From an uncultured Pelagibacteraceae bacterium (GTDB lineage: Bacteria; Pseudomonadota; Alphaproteobacteria; Pelagibacterales; Pelagibacteraceae): 43,238 bases of DNA. Both the position numbers and the translations under genes were made by a program. The stretch spans positions 1 to 43,238 of the forward strand of contig CAJQSJ010000063.1 of the NCBI GenBank assembly GCA_905612535.1, given 5' to 3'. Under the pieces are notes generated by a model, which did no database searches, was not told the DNA's origin, and saw only the letters and a list, made by a program, of their open reading frames with translations. This document shows, one piece after another, positions 12,585-22,959 of this stretch. How positions within the stretch are numbered: position 1 is the stretch's first letter; every line of letters begins with the position of its first letter.

Positions 12585-13002
12585 AACCTATGATTTTAAC
12601 TTTTCTTGTATCCGGTAAGTTTGAGTGTTCAAAAAATATTTCAATTCTTTCTTTTGGTTTCTTTTTAATTAATTCTGGCCATTCTATAATTTTTATATCA
12701 TTTGCAGTTTTTTCAAATATTCCTAGCTCAGCAATATCATTATAATTTTTTAACCTATAAAGATCATAATGAAGAATAGATATATTTTTAATTTTATACT
12801 CATAAAGTATATTAAAAGTAGGGCTTAAAATTTCACTTTTTTTAAGCTTATTCTTACATTCAAGATAATTAATAAAAAAACGTACAAAGGTTGTTTTACC
12901 TACTCCAATTTCTCCATGTAGAAAAATTACATCTCTTGTCTTTACAATTTTTGATAAATTTTCTGAGAACTTTTGAGTATCTCTAATTGATCTTATTTCC
13001 AT
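12547..13002 (-). CDS. tsaE: tRNA threonylcarbamoyladenosine biosynthesis ATPase TsaE
   Basis: Walker A GEIGVGKTTFVRFFI; SPTFNILYEY; HYDLYRL. Confidence 0.93.
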   Translation of the reverse strand: MEIRSIRDTQKFSENLSKIVKTRDVIFLHGEIGVGKTTFVRFFINYLECKNKLKKSEILSPTFNILYEYKIKNISILHYDLYRLKNYNDIAELGIFEKTANDIKIIEWPELIKKKPKERIEIFFEHSNLPDTRKVKIIGFGKWKSFKFNEI

Positions 13003-13017
13003 GTAACTACTAAAATT

Positions 13018-14307
13018 TTAGTAGCGGTAGGTATCCGGTTTAAATGGCCCCTTTGTGTCTACGCTAATATAATCTGCTTGATCTTTTGATAATTTTGTTA
13101 ATTTTGCTCCTACCTTTTCTAAATGGAGCATAGCAACTTTTTCGTCTAGATGTTTTGGTAAAACATAAACTTTTTTCTCATATTTATCAGGATTGTTCCA
13201 CAGCTCAATTTGGGCAATAGTTTGATTTGTAAAAGATGCACTCATAACAAAACTAGGATGGCCTGTTGCACATCCTAAGTTAACTAGTCTCCCCTCTGCT
13301 AATAATATAATTCTTTTTTTACTTGGAAGCTCTATTTCATGAACTTGCGGCTTAATTTCTGTCCATTTGTAATTTTTTAGCGCCTCGACCTGAATTTCAT
13401 TATCAAAATGTCCAATATTACAAAGTATGGATCTATCTTTCATCATTCTCATATGATCGGCAGTAACAATATCTTTGTTTCCTGTTGCTGTGACTACTAT
13501 ATCGGCATCTTTTATAGCATCATCCATTAACACTACTTCATAACCTTCCATAGCAGCTTGCAGCGCACATATTGGGTCTGCTTCCGTTACCATTACTCTT
13601 GCACCATTTTGTCTTAAAGATGCAGCACTTCCTTTTCCAACATCTCCAAATCCTGCCACAACAGCTACTTTACCTGACATCATGACATCTGTTGCTCTTT
13701 TAATTCCGTCTACTAAGCTTTCTCTACATCCATATAAATTATCGAATTTAGATTTTGTTACAGAGTCGTTTACATTTATTGCTGGAATTAATAATGTTTT
13801 TTGAGCTTCCATTTTTTTGAGAGCTAGCACGCCAGTTGTGGTTTCTTCAGAAACACCCTTTATAGATTTTAACATTTCTTTATAATCTTTATGCATCAAG
13901 GCCGTAAGATCTCCACCATCATCTAGGATCATATTTGCTTTCCAATCCTTTTTGCCTTCAATTGTCTGCTTTACACACCACCAATATTCTTCTTCTGTTT
14001 CGCCCTTCCAGGCAAAAACTGGTATACCTGCTTTAGCAATGGCTGCGGCAGCATGATCTTGAGTAGAAAATATATTGCAAGATGACCACCTAACGTCGGC
14101 CCCTAGATCCACAAGAGTTTCGATTAATACTGCAGTTTGAATAGTCATATGAAGACACCCAAGTATTCTAGCGCCTTTCAAAGGGTATTGCCCTTTATAC
14201 TCTTTTCTTAGTGCCATTAAACCCGGCATCTCAGTTTCTGCTAATGAAATCTCTTTTCTTCCAAAATCGGCTAAACTAATATCTTTTACCTTAAAATCTT
14301 CAGTCAT
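13018..14307 (-). CDS. ahcY: Adenosylhomocysteinase
   Basis: [28 protein letters not shown]-terminal [13 protein letters not shown]. Confidence 0.99.
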   Translation of the reverse strand: MTEDFKVKDISLADFGRKEISLAETEMPGLMALRKEYKGQYPLKGARILGCLHMTIQTAVLIETLVDLGADVRWSSCNIFSTQDHAAAAIAKAGIPVFAWKGETEEEYWWCVKQTIEGKKDWKANMILDDGGDLTALMHKDYKEMLKSIKGVSEETTTGVLALKKMEAQKTLLIPAINVNDSVTKSKFDNLYGCRESLVDGIKRATDVMMSGKVAVVAGFGDVGKGSAASLRQNGARVMVTEADPICALQAAMEGYEVVLMDDAIKDADIVVTATGNKDIVTADHMRMMKDRSILCNIGHFDNEIQVEALKNYKWTEIKPQVHEIELPSKKRIILLAEGRLVNLGCATGHPSFVMSASFTNQTIAQIELWNNPDKYEKKVYVLPKHLDEKVAMLHLEKVGAKLTKLSKDQADYISVDTKGPFKPDTYRY

Positions 14308-14366
14308 ATTTTTTTATTCTACTTAACAAAATAATTTAATTATATCAACTGGTGGATTGCTATTTT

Positions 14367-15917
14367 TTATTTATAAATCGGCAACAACACCTCAACTTTA
14401 GCACCTTTTTTGCTGAGATTCGACTGGTTAGATACAATTATCGACCCCCCGTGCAGTTCTATGATATTTTTTACGATATTTAATCCTAAACCCGAATGTT
14501 CTCCAAATTTTTCTGGTCTATTACTATAAAATCTATTGAAAACTTGATTAATATTTTTTTCATTAAAACCCGGCCCTTCATCTTCTATAACAAGTTGGGC
14601 TTCTTTTTTTTTAACATTACATGTGACTAATATTTTTCCATTAGATGGGCTAAACGAAACTGCATTTTCTAAAAGATTTGCTATAATCTGCTCAAGTTTA
14701 CTTTCAACTCCAAGTACATTTAATTTAAACCCATTTAGATTTTTATTATTAATACTTATTGTAATATTTTTTTTAGCGCTCAATACGTCGCTATTAAAAT
14801 CTTCTGCAACAGAATTTATTACATTTAATAAATCTATTTTAATCATTTTTGCTCTGGACAAAGAGGCTTCATCTTTTAGCATTTGTGAATAATCTGTGAT
14901 TAATCTTTCAATTCGTTCTACATCGTGCCCTATTACTTTAATAAGTTTTTTTCTTTTGTCACTCTCGCCAGTATTTTCTAATACTTCTGCCGCACCTTTT
15001 AGAGAAGTTAAGGGGTTTCTGATTTCATGAGCCAAATCAGATGAAAATGTTTCTGCTATATCAATCCTTTTATAAAGATTTTCTGTCATTTCGCTTATAG
15101 ATCTAGAAAGCTGTCCCACTTCATCTTCTCTAAGTAAATACTTTTCATGCTTATTTATTTTTTCATCTTTTTCTTTTATTGCTTTAGTATAAAGAACTAA
15201 AGTTCTTATAGGTTTTAAAATATATTGGTTTAAAAAAACAGAAAAAATAATAATTACAAGTGCTACAAAAAAAACTGTTCTTAATATAAAATTATTTCTT
15301 TCTTTAACCGCAACTAAAATATCATTAGCAATCTCTGAAACAACAATGTATCCTTTTCTTTTTTCTTCTTCACCAACCAAATTGATTGTCATTACATAAA
15401 AATTATTATTGATAGTATCGCTGATTACCAATTGGTCATTTTGGTTATATTGTTCCGAATAAATTTTTACATATTTTTTAGTATTAAAGTTAGTTGATTT
15501 ATTAATTTCAAGACTATTATTATCTGCTATCTCTTCTTCCGTTTTATCAATTGCTGTTTCTTGAACATTTTGTTTTCTGACAAAAATATTTTGAGCAAGA
15601 TCTAGGGTATTCGTGTCTGCTAATAGATTTGATTGTAAATCATAAAATTGAACTCTATCTAAATTTTGAAATAAAAATCTGTTATCCAGTAAAAACTTTG
15701 TCATAGTTATTTTGGTGAAATCAATTTTTAGTCTATTTATATGACCCAAAGTATTATTTATAACTTTTAAATGATGATTTGATCGATTTTTTACTAAATT
15801 GGGTTCAATAGCTTTAAGGTATAAAAAGGTAAAAAGACCCAGAACTACGAAAACTATAAAGTTGAATATTAAAAATTTTTTTAAGATTGGACTTGAGCTA
15901 ATAAAATGAAGTTTCAT
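14367..15917 (-). CDS. chvG: Sensor histidine kinase, ChvG/ExoS type
   Basis: Two TM segments, HAMP, H-box SSDLAHEIRNPLTSLKGAAEVL, N/G boxes NLLENAVSFSP, DEGPGF, HSGLGLNIVK; paired with ChvI. Confidence 0.88.
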   Translation of the reverse strand: MKLHFISSSPILKKFLIFNFIVFVVLGLFTFLYLKAIEPNLVKNRSNHHLKVINNTLGHINRLKIDFTKITMTKFLLDNRFLFQNLDRVQFYDLQSNLLADTNTLDLAQNIFVRKQNVQETAIDKTEEEIADNNSLEINKSTNFNTKKYVKIYSEQYNQNDQLVISDTINNNFYVMTINLVGEEEKRKGYIVVSEIANDILVAVKERNNFILRTVFFVALVIIIFSVFLNQYILKPIRTLVLYTKAIKEKDEKINKHEKYLLREDEVGQLSRSISEMTENLYKRIDIAETFSSDLAHEIRNPLTSLKGAAEVLENTGESDKRKKLIKVIGHDVERIERLITDYSQMLKDEASLSRAKMIKIDLLNVINSVAEDFNSDVLSAKKNITISINNKNLNGFKLNVLGVESKLEQIIANLLENAVSFSPSNGKILVTCNVKKKEAQLVIEDEGPGFNEKNINQVFNRFYSNRPEKFGEHSGLGLNIVKNIIELHGGSIIVSNQSNLSKKGAKVEVLLPIYK

Positions 15918-16615
15918 TAACTAACATTCCATCTATATCCGCTGCCATATCTTGTTTCTATTGCTGAAAAGTTTTGATCGACTTTTTTGAATTTTTTTCT
16001 AATTCTTTTTATGTGACTATCTATAGTTCGATCTTCAATATCGTTATTATCTCTATAAGCTATATCCATTAACTGCGCTCTTTCCTTTATTATTCCTGGT
16101 CTTTTTGCAAGTTCTTTAACAATTAAAAATTCTGTTGTTGTCAATTTTTCTGGCAAAGGTTTTTCATCCCACGCACACTCGAGTTGAGACGAGTCTAATA
16201 CAAGTTTCCCATGTTTGATAAGACTTTTTGTGTCTTCAGTAATATTATTTTTTTTTCTTAACTGAACTCTTATTCTTTCAATAAGAATTTTAATAGAAAA
16301 ACCACCAGATTTTTTAATAAAATCATCAGCTCCAAGTTTTAAACCTAACAACTCATCTATCTCTTCGTCTTTGGAAGTTAAAAATAATATTGGAATTGTA
16401 GTTTTTTTCCTTAATTTTTTAAGCAATTCTTCTCCATCCATCCTTGGCATTTTTATATCAATTACTGCGAGGTCTGGCGGGTTTCGACTAATTCCGACTA
16501 AGGCATTTTCTGCATCTATATAAGTTTGAACTTTAAAACCTTCGTTTTCTAAAGCCATACTTATGCTAGTCAGTATATTTCTGTCATCATCTACTAGTGC
16601 GATTGTGTGACTCAT
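15917..16615 (-). CDS. chvI: Response regulator, ChvI type (OmpR family)
   Basis: MSHTIALVDDDRNILTSISMALE, DLAVIDIKMPRMDGEELL, winged helix EDRTIDSHIKRIRKKF...ETRYGSGYRW. Confidence 0.9.
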   Translation of the reverse strand: MSHTIALVDDDRNILTSISMALENEGFKVQTYIDAENALVGISRNPPDLAVIDIKMPRMDGEELLKKLRKKTTIPILFLTSKDEEIDELLGLKLGADDFIKKSGGFSIKILIERIRVQLRKKNNITEDTKSLIKHGKLVLDSSQLECAWDEKPLPEKLTTTEFLIVKELAKRPGIIKERAQLMDIAYRDNNDIEDRTIDSHIKRIRKKFKKVDQNFSAIETRYGSGYRWNVS

Positions 16616-16676
16616 AATTAAAAATATCCCTTATATACAAATACTAAATTGTCATAAATTGAGCAAGTATTACTAA

Positions 16677-19448
16677 TTAGTGCGCCTCATCCCAATTGTT
16701 ACCTGAATTTACATTAACTTCCAATGGAATTGAAAACATATGATATTCAGATCCAGAAATTGAAATCATTGCTTCTTTAATAATTTTTTTTGTATATGTT
16801 TCGTCAGACTTTAAACATTCAAAGATAAGTTCATCATGGATCTGTAACAACATTTTTGTGTTTAGTTTGTTGTCGCTTTCAATCAACTTGTTTATTTTTA
16901 TCATAGCCAATCTAATAATATCAGCAGCAGTGCTTTGAATTGGGGCATTAATCGCTGCTCGTTCTTGAAAACTTCTTATACTAAAATTTTTATCATTAAT
17001 TCCTCGAAGGTGTATTCTTCTTCCAAAGATATTACTCACATAACCATCTTTTCTGCAAGTTTTTATTGTTGAATTCATGTAGTCTTTTATTTCAGGAAAT
17101 TTTTTAAAATAAAAATTTATAAAATCTAAAGCTTCTTGATTTGATACAGAAATTTGTTTGGCTAAGCCATATTGGGTGATTCCATAAATAATGCCAAAAT
17201 TAATTGTTTTAGCTTTTCTTCTAAGGTCATTATTAACTTTATTAATTGGTATATTAAAAACCTGACTTGCAGTTAACTTATGAATGTCTTCATTGTTTTT
17301 AAAGGCTTTTTTTAATTCTTTCACGTCAGCTATATCAGCTAAAATTCTCATTTCTATTTGATTATAATCTGCAGAAATTAGATTATTTCCTTTTTCGGAA
17401 ATAAAAGCTTTTCTTATCTCTCTTCCTTCTTTGGTTTTGATTGGAATGTTTTGTAAGTTTGGATTGCTTGATGCTAATCTGCCAGTGTTAGTAGCCGCAA
17501 GAAGAAAAGAAGTATGAACTCTTTTGGTTTTTTTATTTATATGATTTTGCAATGCATCAGAGTAGGTATTTTTCAGTTTTGAAATTTGTCTCCATTCTAA
17601 TATTAATTTAGGAAACTCATGTCCAGTAAGAGCGAGATCTTCTAGAACATTTGCATTTGTTGCTAAACTTCCTTTTTTAGTTTTCTTCAATTTTGCAATC
17701 TTTAAATCATTATAAATTATTTCTCCAAGTTGTTTAGGAGACCCAATATTGAATTCTTTTTTAGCTAAAGAATATATTTTTTTTTCATTTTTTTTTAATT
17801 TTTCTTTAAACTGTTTAGATAACTTTTTAAGATAGGTGCTATCAACCTTAATTCCATTAAATTCTAATTTTGAGAGTAATGGCACCATAGGTTTTTCAAA
17901 AGACTCGTAAATCTTATTTAATTTTTCCTGATCAAGTCTTGTTTTTAGATAATTATATAACCTTAAAGTTACATCAGCGTCTTCTGCAGCATATTGTGTT
18001 GCTTTATCTAATTCTATATCAGAAAAATTTAACTTGTTTTTTCCGGTGCCAACTAACTCTTTATATGAGATAGTTTTATGATTTAAATGAATTTCAGATA
18101 GAGTATCTAGATTGTGTCTATTTGTACCGGCATCTAGGGTATATGAAATTAACATTGTGTCTTCTATTGGACTAACCTCAATTCCATTTTGTTTGAGAAT
18201 AATAAAGTCAAATTTAATATTTTGACCAACTTTTTTTATACTTTGATCTTCTAGTATTGTTTTAATTTTTTTTATTACAAATTCTTTTTGCAATCCTTTG
18301 ATATTTTTATGCGCCAATGGAATATAACAAGCTTTATTAGATTGATAGCTTAGTGAAATTCCAACAAGATCAGCTTCTAGCGGGTTTAAAGATGTGGTTT
18401 CTGTATCCACAGAAATTACTGATTTTTCATTTAAAATAACTAACCATTTATTTAATGCCTTTTCATCTAAAATGCTTTCATAAGCCTTGGTGTTGATATT
18501 AGAAGAGTTTTTATTTTTAACATTTTGTCCGGTATTTTTATTTTCTATTTCGCCATAAAAACTTATTGCACGGCTTAATAATTTATTAAACTCCATCTCT
18601 CTAAGAAAATCGTAGAGTTTTTCTTTTTTAACGTCTTGTAAAATAAAACTACTCAATTCATCCTTTACAGGAACATCATCTTTGAGTGTAACTAACCGTC
18701 GACTTAAAATGGCTTTGTTTTTATTTTCTAACAAAGTTTTTCTCCTTTTGTTTTGTGGAATTTCATCAGCTTTTTCTAACAATTTGTCTAATGTTTTATA
18801 TTTATTAATAAGTTCAGAAGCTGTTTTTATACCTATGCCTGGAACTCCAGGAACATTATCTGATGAATCACCGGCTAATGACTGAACATCAATCACTTGA
18901 TTGGGTTTTACACCAAACTTTTCTATGACCTCTTTCTCTCCCAGAACTTTACTTTTCATTGGATCATATAATCTGACTTTATTAGAAACTAATTGCATAA
19001 AATCTTTATCCGATGAAATTATAGTAACTTTGGCGCCTTCATTAATAATTTGTTTTGTGTAAGTTGCTATAAGATCGTCGGCTTCATAATTGGACAGCTC
19101 TAAGGATGGCAAATTAAAAGCTTTGACAGATTTTCTAATATATTCAAATTGTGGAGCAAGATCATCAGGCGCTTCAGACCTATTGGCTTTATATTCTTTA
19201 TAAATATCATTCCTAAAGTTCTTTCTTGCTGAATCAAATATTACAGCAAAATGCGTTGGTTTATGAATTGAATCATCAGATCTTGAATCTTCTAGTAACT
19301 TAAACAACATTGAACAAAATCCACTTACAGCACCTGTTGGCAATCCATCACTTTTTCTAGATAACGAGGGCAATGCATAATACGCTCTAAAAATATAACC
19401 AGATCCATCTATAAGATAAAAATGATCGTTTTTTTTAATAGGATTCAT
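16677..19448 (-). CDS. polA: DNA polymerase I (5'-3' exo, 3'-5' exo and polymerase domains)
   Basis: LIDGSGYIFRAYYALP N-terminus, DTETTSL exo motif, SADYNQIEMRILADI, RRKAKTINFGIIYG, LLQIHDELIFE. Confidence 0.99.
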   Translation of the reverse strand: MNPIKKNDHFYLIDGSGYIFRAYYALPSLSRKSDGLPTGAVSGFCSMLFKLLEDSRSDDSIHKPTHFAVIFDSARKNFRNDIYKEYKANRSEAPDDLAPQFEYIRKSVKAFNLPSLELSNYEADDLIATYTKQIINEGAKVTIISSDKDFMQLVSNKVRLYDPMKSKVLGEKEVIEKFGVKPNQVIDVQSLAGDSSDNVPGVPGIGIKTASELINKYKTLDKLLEKADEIPQNKRRKTLLENKNKAILSRRLVTLKDDVPVKDELSSFILQDVKKEKLYDFLREMEFNKLLSRAISFYGEIENKNTGQNVKNKNSSNINTKAYESILDEKALNKWLVILNEKSVISVDTETTSLNPLEADLVGISLSYQSNKACYIPLAHKNIKGLQKEFVIKKIKTILEDQSIKKVGQNIKFDFIILKQNGIEVSPIEDTMLISYTLDAGTNRHNLDTLSEIHLNHKTISYKELVGTGKNKLNFSDIELDKATQYAAEDADVTLRLYNYLKTRLDQEKLNKIYESFEKPMVPLLSKLEFNGIKVDSTYLKKLSKQFKEKLKKNEKKIYSLAKKEFNIGSPKQLGEIIYNDLKIAKLKKTKKGSLATNANVLEDLALTGHEFPKLILEWRQISKLKNTYSDALQNHINKKTKRVHTSFLLAATNTGRLASSNPNLQNIPIKTKEGREIRKAFISEKGNNLISADYNQIEMRILADIADVKELKKAFKNNEDIHKLTASQVFNIPINKVNNDLRRKAKTINFGIIYGITQYGLAKQISVSNQEALDFINFYFKKFPEIKDYMNSTIKTCRKDGYVSNIFGRRIHLRGINDKNFSIRSFQERAAINAPIQSTAADIIRLAMIKINKLIESDNKLNTKMLLQIHDELIFECLKSDETYTKKIIKEAMISISGSEYHMFSIPLEVNVNSGNNWDEAH

Positions 19449-19505
19449 ATTTTAATATTAATACTATTTTAATTAATGTTATGGATATATAAAAGCTAAA
19501 TCATT

Positions 19506-20432
19506 ATGAATAAAAAAAATGCGCTAAAGGTACAAGGATTAAGCAAAATTTATTCTAAAAAACCCTCTCTAGAGCTCAAGGCTTTAGATAATTTAAACTT
19601 AGAAGTGAAGGAAGGTGAAATATTTGGACTGTTAGGTCCTAATGGGGCCGGAAAAACCACTTTTCTTAATATCTTAGCCGGAACTGTAATTAAAAATTCT
19701 GGAAATGTTAATGTTTGGGGATTTGATTTAGACAAAAATCCAAGAGAAGTTAGAGCTTCGATTGGAATAGTTCCCCAGGAAGTAAATTTAGATGCATTTT
19801 TTAGTCCTAAAAAGATTTTAGAATTACAAGCCGGATTATATGGGATACCTAAAAAAGAAAGAATTACAGATACAATATTAAAAATTGTATCACTTGAAAG
19901 TCAGGCGGACTCATACGCAAGAAGTTTATCTGGTGGAATGAAAAGAAGATTACTGATTGCTAAAGCTATGGTTCATAGACCTCCTATTTTAGTTTTAGAT
20001 GAGCCAACTGCAGGAGTTGATGTTGAGTTAAGACAAAACCTATGGAACAACGTAAGGGCATTAAACAAACAAGGTGTAACAATAATTTTAACAACTCACT
20101 TAATGCACGAAGCTGAAGAAATGTGCAATAGAATTGCAATTATAAATAAAGGAAATTTAGCTAAAGTTGATACAACTAAAAATTTATTAGACAGCATAAA
20201 AACAAAAAAAATTATTTTTAAAGTTGAAAAGATAAAAGAAGTTAATCAAAATAGTCTGAATGGGATTAAATTTTCTTATAATAATAACGAAATAACAGCA
20301 GTGTATGAAAGAAAAAAACATAAAATTGATGAAATAATAAGTAGAATAAAAAATTCTGGAATGGAGATTAATGATATTTCAACAGTTGATGGTAATTTAG
20401 AAGATGTATTTATTGATCTTACAAAAAGCTAG
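19506..20432 (+). CDS. ABC-2 type transporter ATP-binding protein (YadG-like)
   Basis: Walker A GPNGAGKTT, signature SLSGGMKRR, Walker B ILVLDEPTAGVD; no permease gene adjacent. Confidence 0.9.
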   Translation: MNKKNALKVQGLSKIYSKKPSLELKALDNLNLEVKEGEIFGLLGPNGAGKTTFLNILAGTVIKNSGNVNVWGFDLDKNPREVRASIGIVPQEVNLDAFFSPKKILELQAGLYGIPKKERITDTILKIVSLESQADSYARSLSGGMKRRLLIAKAMVHRPPILVLDEPTAGVDVELRQNLWNNVRALNKQGVTIILTTHLMHEAEEMCNRIAIINKGNLAKVDTTKNLLDSIKTKKIIFKVEKIKEVNQNSLNGIKFSYNNNEITAVYERKKHKIDEIISRIKNSGMEINDISTVDGNLEDVFIDLTKS

Positions 20433-20464
20433 ATTTCAATGTAAAAAGTTGTATTATACTTAAA

Positions 20465-21037
20465 ATGGAAGCAATTAAAAAAATTGAATTAAATAAAATT
20501 TATAAAATTATTTTAGTTTCGGTATTAGGAACAGCGCTTCTTACAATTTCAGCAAAAGTTAAAATTCCTTTAGGTCCAGTACCTCAAACTATGCAAACTT
20601 TTGTTGTTTTATTTTTGGGTGTGGCTTTTGGAGCAAGAGTTGCTTTACTAACAGTAAGTTTGTATTTATTTGAAGGAATTTTTGGCTTGCCAGTTTTTTC
20701 AGGAACGCCTGAAAAAGGAATTGGTTTAATATACTTTACTGGTCCAACAATGGGTTACTTGGTTGGATTTTTAATTGCCACTTATATAGCTGGTAGTTTC
20801 CAGTATAAAGATATCTTTAAATGTAACATTTCAGGATTTTTTTCAAACTATTTTAAATTATTATTATCTGTAAGTTTTATATACATATTTGGTATGCTTT
20901 GGCTTGGTAATATAATTGGATGGGATAAACCTATATTTAAAATTGGTGCAGCACCATTTTTGTTACCTGAAATTTTTAAAATATTAATTCTTACAATCTT
21001 AGCTGGGAAAATAAATAAACTTAGAAAGATTATTTAG
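20465..21037 (+). CDS. bioY: Biotin transporter BioY family protein
   Basis: Hydrophobic protein with TISAKVKIPLGPVPQTMQTFVVLFLGVAFG and LPVFSG...GPTMGYLVGF. Confidence 0.9.
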   Translation: MEAIKKIELNKIYKIILVSVLGTALLTISAKVKIPLGPVPQTMQTFVVLFLGVAFGARVALLTVSLYLFEGIFGLPVFSGTPEKGIGLIYFTGPTMGYLVGFLIATYIAGSFQYKDIFKCNISGFFSNYFKLLLSVSFIYIFGMLWLGNIIGWDKPIFKIGAAPFLLPEIFKILILTILAGKINKLRKII

Positions 21038-21602
21038 GAGATCTCTTCGAAAGAATCCTTTGTAAAGTTCTTCGGTGCATTTTTAGTCTTCTTGCGGTTT
21101 CTGATACATTTCTGTTGCAAAGTTCAAAAACTCTATGAATATGTTCCCACTTCACTCTATCTGCGGACATTGGATTTTCTGGCGGTCTCGGTTTTGCAGA
21201 TGGTAGAGCTAAAAGTGCACTTTCAACATCATCCGCATCAACTGGTTTTGGGATATAATCTATGGCACCAGCTTTAACAGCCGCAACCGCAGTAGGTATA
21301 TTTCCATATCCTGTCATTATTATAACTTTACTTTCTTTTTTTTGTTTTTGAATCTCTTTTACAACTTCTAATCCACTTCCATCTCCTAGACGCAAATCTA
21401 CTACCGCAAATGCTGGTGAAGAGCTTTGTGCAGCGGAAATGCCAGATTTTACACTTGCAGCTTGAGTTACTTCAAAACCTTTTTTTTCCATTGCCCTAGA
21501 CAATCTGTCTCTCAAAGGGTTGTCGTCATCTACAATAAGTAGTGATTTATCAGTAAAATCAGTGATTTTTTGAAGGTTTGCTTTTGTTTCTGTTGACTTC
21601 AT
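21030..21602 (-). CDS. regA: Redox response regulator RegA/PrrA/ActR
   Basis: Receiver VVDLRLGDGSGLEVV and Fis-type HTH VKWEHIHRVFELCNRNVSETARRLKMHRRTLQRIL. Confidence 0.94.
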   Translation of the reverse strand: MKSTETKANLQKITDFTDKSLLIVDDDNPLRDRLSRAMEKKGFEVTQAASVKSGISAAQSSSPAFAVVDLRLGDGSGLEVVKEIQKQKKESKVIIMTGYGNIPTAVAAVKAGAIDYIPKPVDADDVESALLALPSAKPRPPENPMSADRVKWEHIHRVFELCNRNVSETARRLKMHRRTLQRILSKRSPK

Positions 21603-21780
21603 TTTATTTTATTCATTTCCCTGCAATAGATATAAGTAGGAAAAATTAATTTACAACATCAATTGATAATAAATTATGCTTTACATTACTCTCCATTTCT
21701 ATACATACGAAAGAAATAAGCTTTTTTATAAATTTTTTTAAAAGTTTTTTGTGTAACTAAAAAAGGGATACATAAATAAA

Positions 21781-22959
21781 ATGCAAAAATTTAATTCAGT
21801 TGATGAATTAGTAAATACTATTAGACCTGAAGAACCAATTTATTGTATAAGGCCCAACTCCATAAAATTAGCATGTGAATGGTTTAAAGAAAAATTCCCT
21901 GGTAATGTTCTATACGCAGTAAAAACCAATCCTAACGAAGATGTAATCAAATGTATCGGTGAAAGTGGTATAAATAAATTTGACGTAGCATCAATTAACG
22001 AAATAAAGCTAATTAAGAAAATTTTTCCTAAGGCTCAAACTTTTTACATGAACACTGTAAAAAATCGTCAACATATAAAAGAAGCGTATTTTAATTATAA
22101 TATAAAAGACTTCGCTTTAGACTCTAAAGATGAACTTCAAAAAATAATTGAAGCTACAAATAATGCTAAAGATTTAATACTTTATATAAGAATTTCTATT
22201 TCTAATGAACACGCAAAAATTGACCTATCTCAAAAATTTGGAACTCTTCCAAATGAAGTTTCAGGTTTATTAAGACTTGCTAGAGCTCATGCTAAAAAAG
22301 TTGGTTTGAGTTTTCATGTAGGTTCTCAGTGCATGCACCCCATTTCCTATTCCAAAGGAATTAGAGAAATTGGAAATATAATTAAAAAAACAAAAATAAT
22401 TCCAGATATTATTAATGTGGGTGGTGGTTTTCCATCTATTTATCCTGATCTACATCCACAACCGTTAGAAAATTATATAAGTGAAATCAAAAAATCTTTT
22501 AATAATTTAAAATTAGAAAAAAAACCAGAATTATTATGTGAGCCTGGGAGAGCACTTGTAGCAGAAAGTGGATCTACTGTAGTAAAAGTGCTACTTAGAA
22601 AAAAACAAAAAATTCATATCAATGATGGAACTTATGGAAGTTTGTTTGATGCTGGTGTTTTAAATTTTGTTCTCCCTACAAGAATGTTGCCAAATGGAGG
22701 AATAATTTCTAAAAAATTAACTTCTTACAGTTTATATGGACCAACATGTGATAATGCAGATTTTATGAAAGGTCCATTTGTATTGCCCAATAATTTAAAA
22801 GAAGGTGATTATATAGAAATAGGACAACTAGGTGCTTATTCTTTAACGTTTAGAACAAAATTTAATGGCTTTTATTCTGATGAAATTTTTGAAGTACAAG
22901 ATAAACCAATCATGTCTCTGTATGAAAAAGACAAATCTTCTCGATACTTGGTTGCTTAA
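21781..22959 (+). CDS. Lysine/ornithine decarboxylase (alanine racemase-fold, PLP)
   Basis: YAVKTNP PLP-lysine motif, GLSFHVGSQ, NVGGGFP, CEPGRALVAESG, YGPTCDNADFMKGPF. Confidence 0.9.
   Translation: MQKFNSVDELVNTIRPEEPIYCIRPNSIKLACEWFKEKFPGNVLYAVKTNPNEDVIKCIGESGINKFDVASINEIKLIKKIFPKAQTFYMNTVKNRQHIKEAYFNYNIKDFALDSKDELQKIIEATNNAKDLILYIRISISNEHAKIDLSQKFGTLPNEVSGLLRLARAHAKKVGLSFHVGSQCMHPISYSKGIREIGNIIKKTKIIPDIINVGGGFPSIYPDLHPQPLENYISEIKKSFNNLKLEKKPELLCEPGRALVAESGSTVVKVLLRKKQKIHINDGTYGSLFDAGVLNFVLPTRMLPNGGIISKKLTSYSLYGPTCDNADFMKGPFVLPNNLKEGDYIEIGQLGAYSLTFRTKFNGFYSDEIFEVQDKPIMSLYEKDKSSRYLVA

Noticed and set aside
14308-14366. Possible SAH/SAM riboswitch near ahcY
   Set aside because: The upstream gap is only 59 bp, AT-rich, and shows no recognisable conserved riboswitch core.
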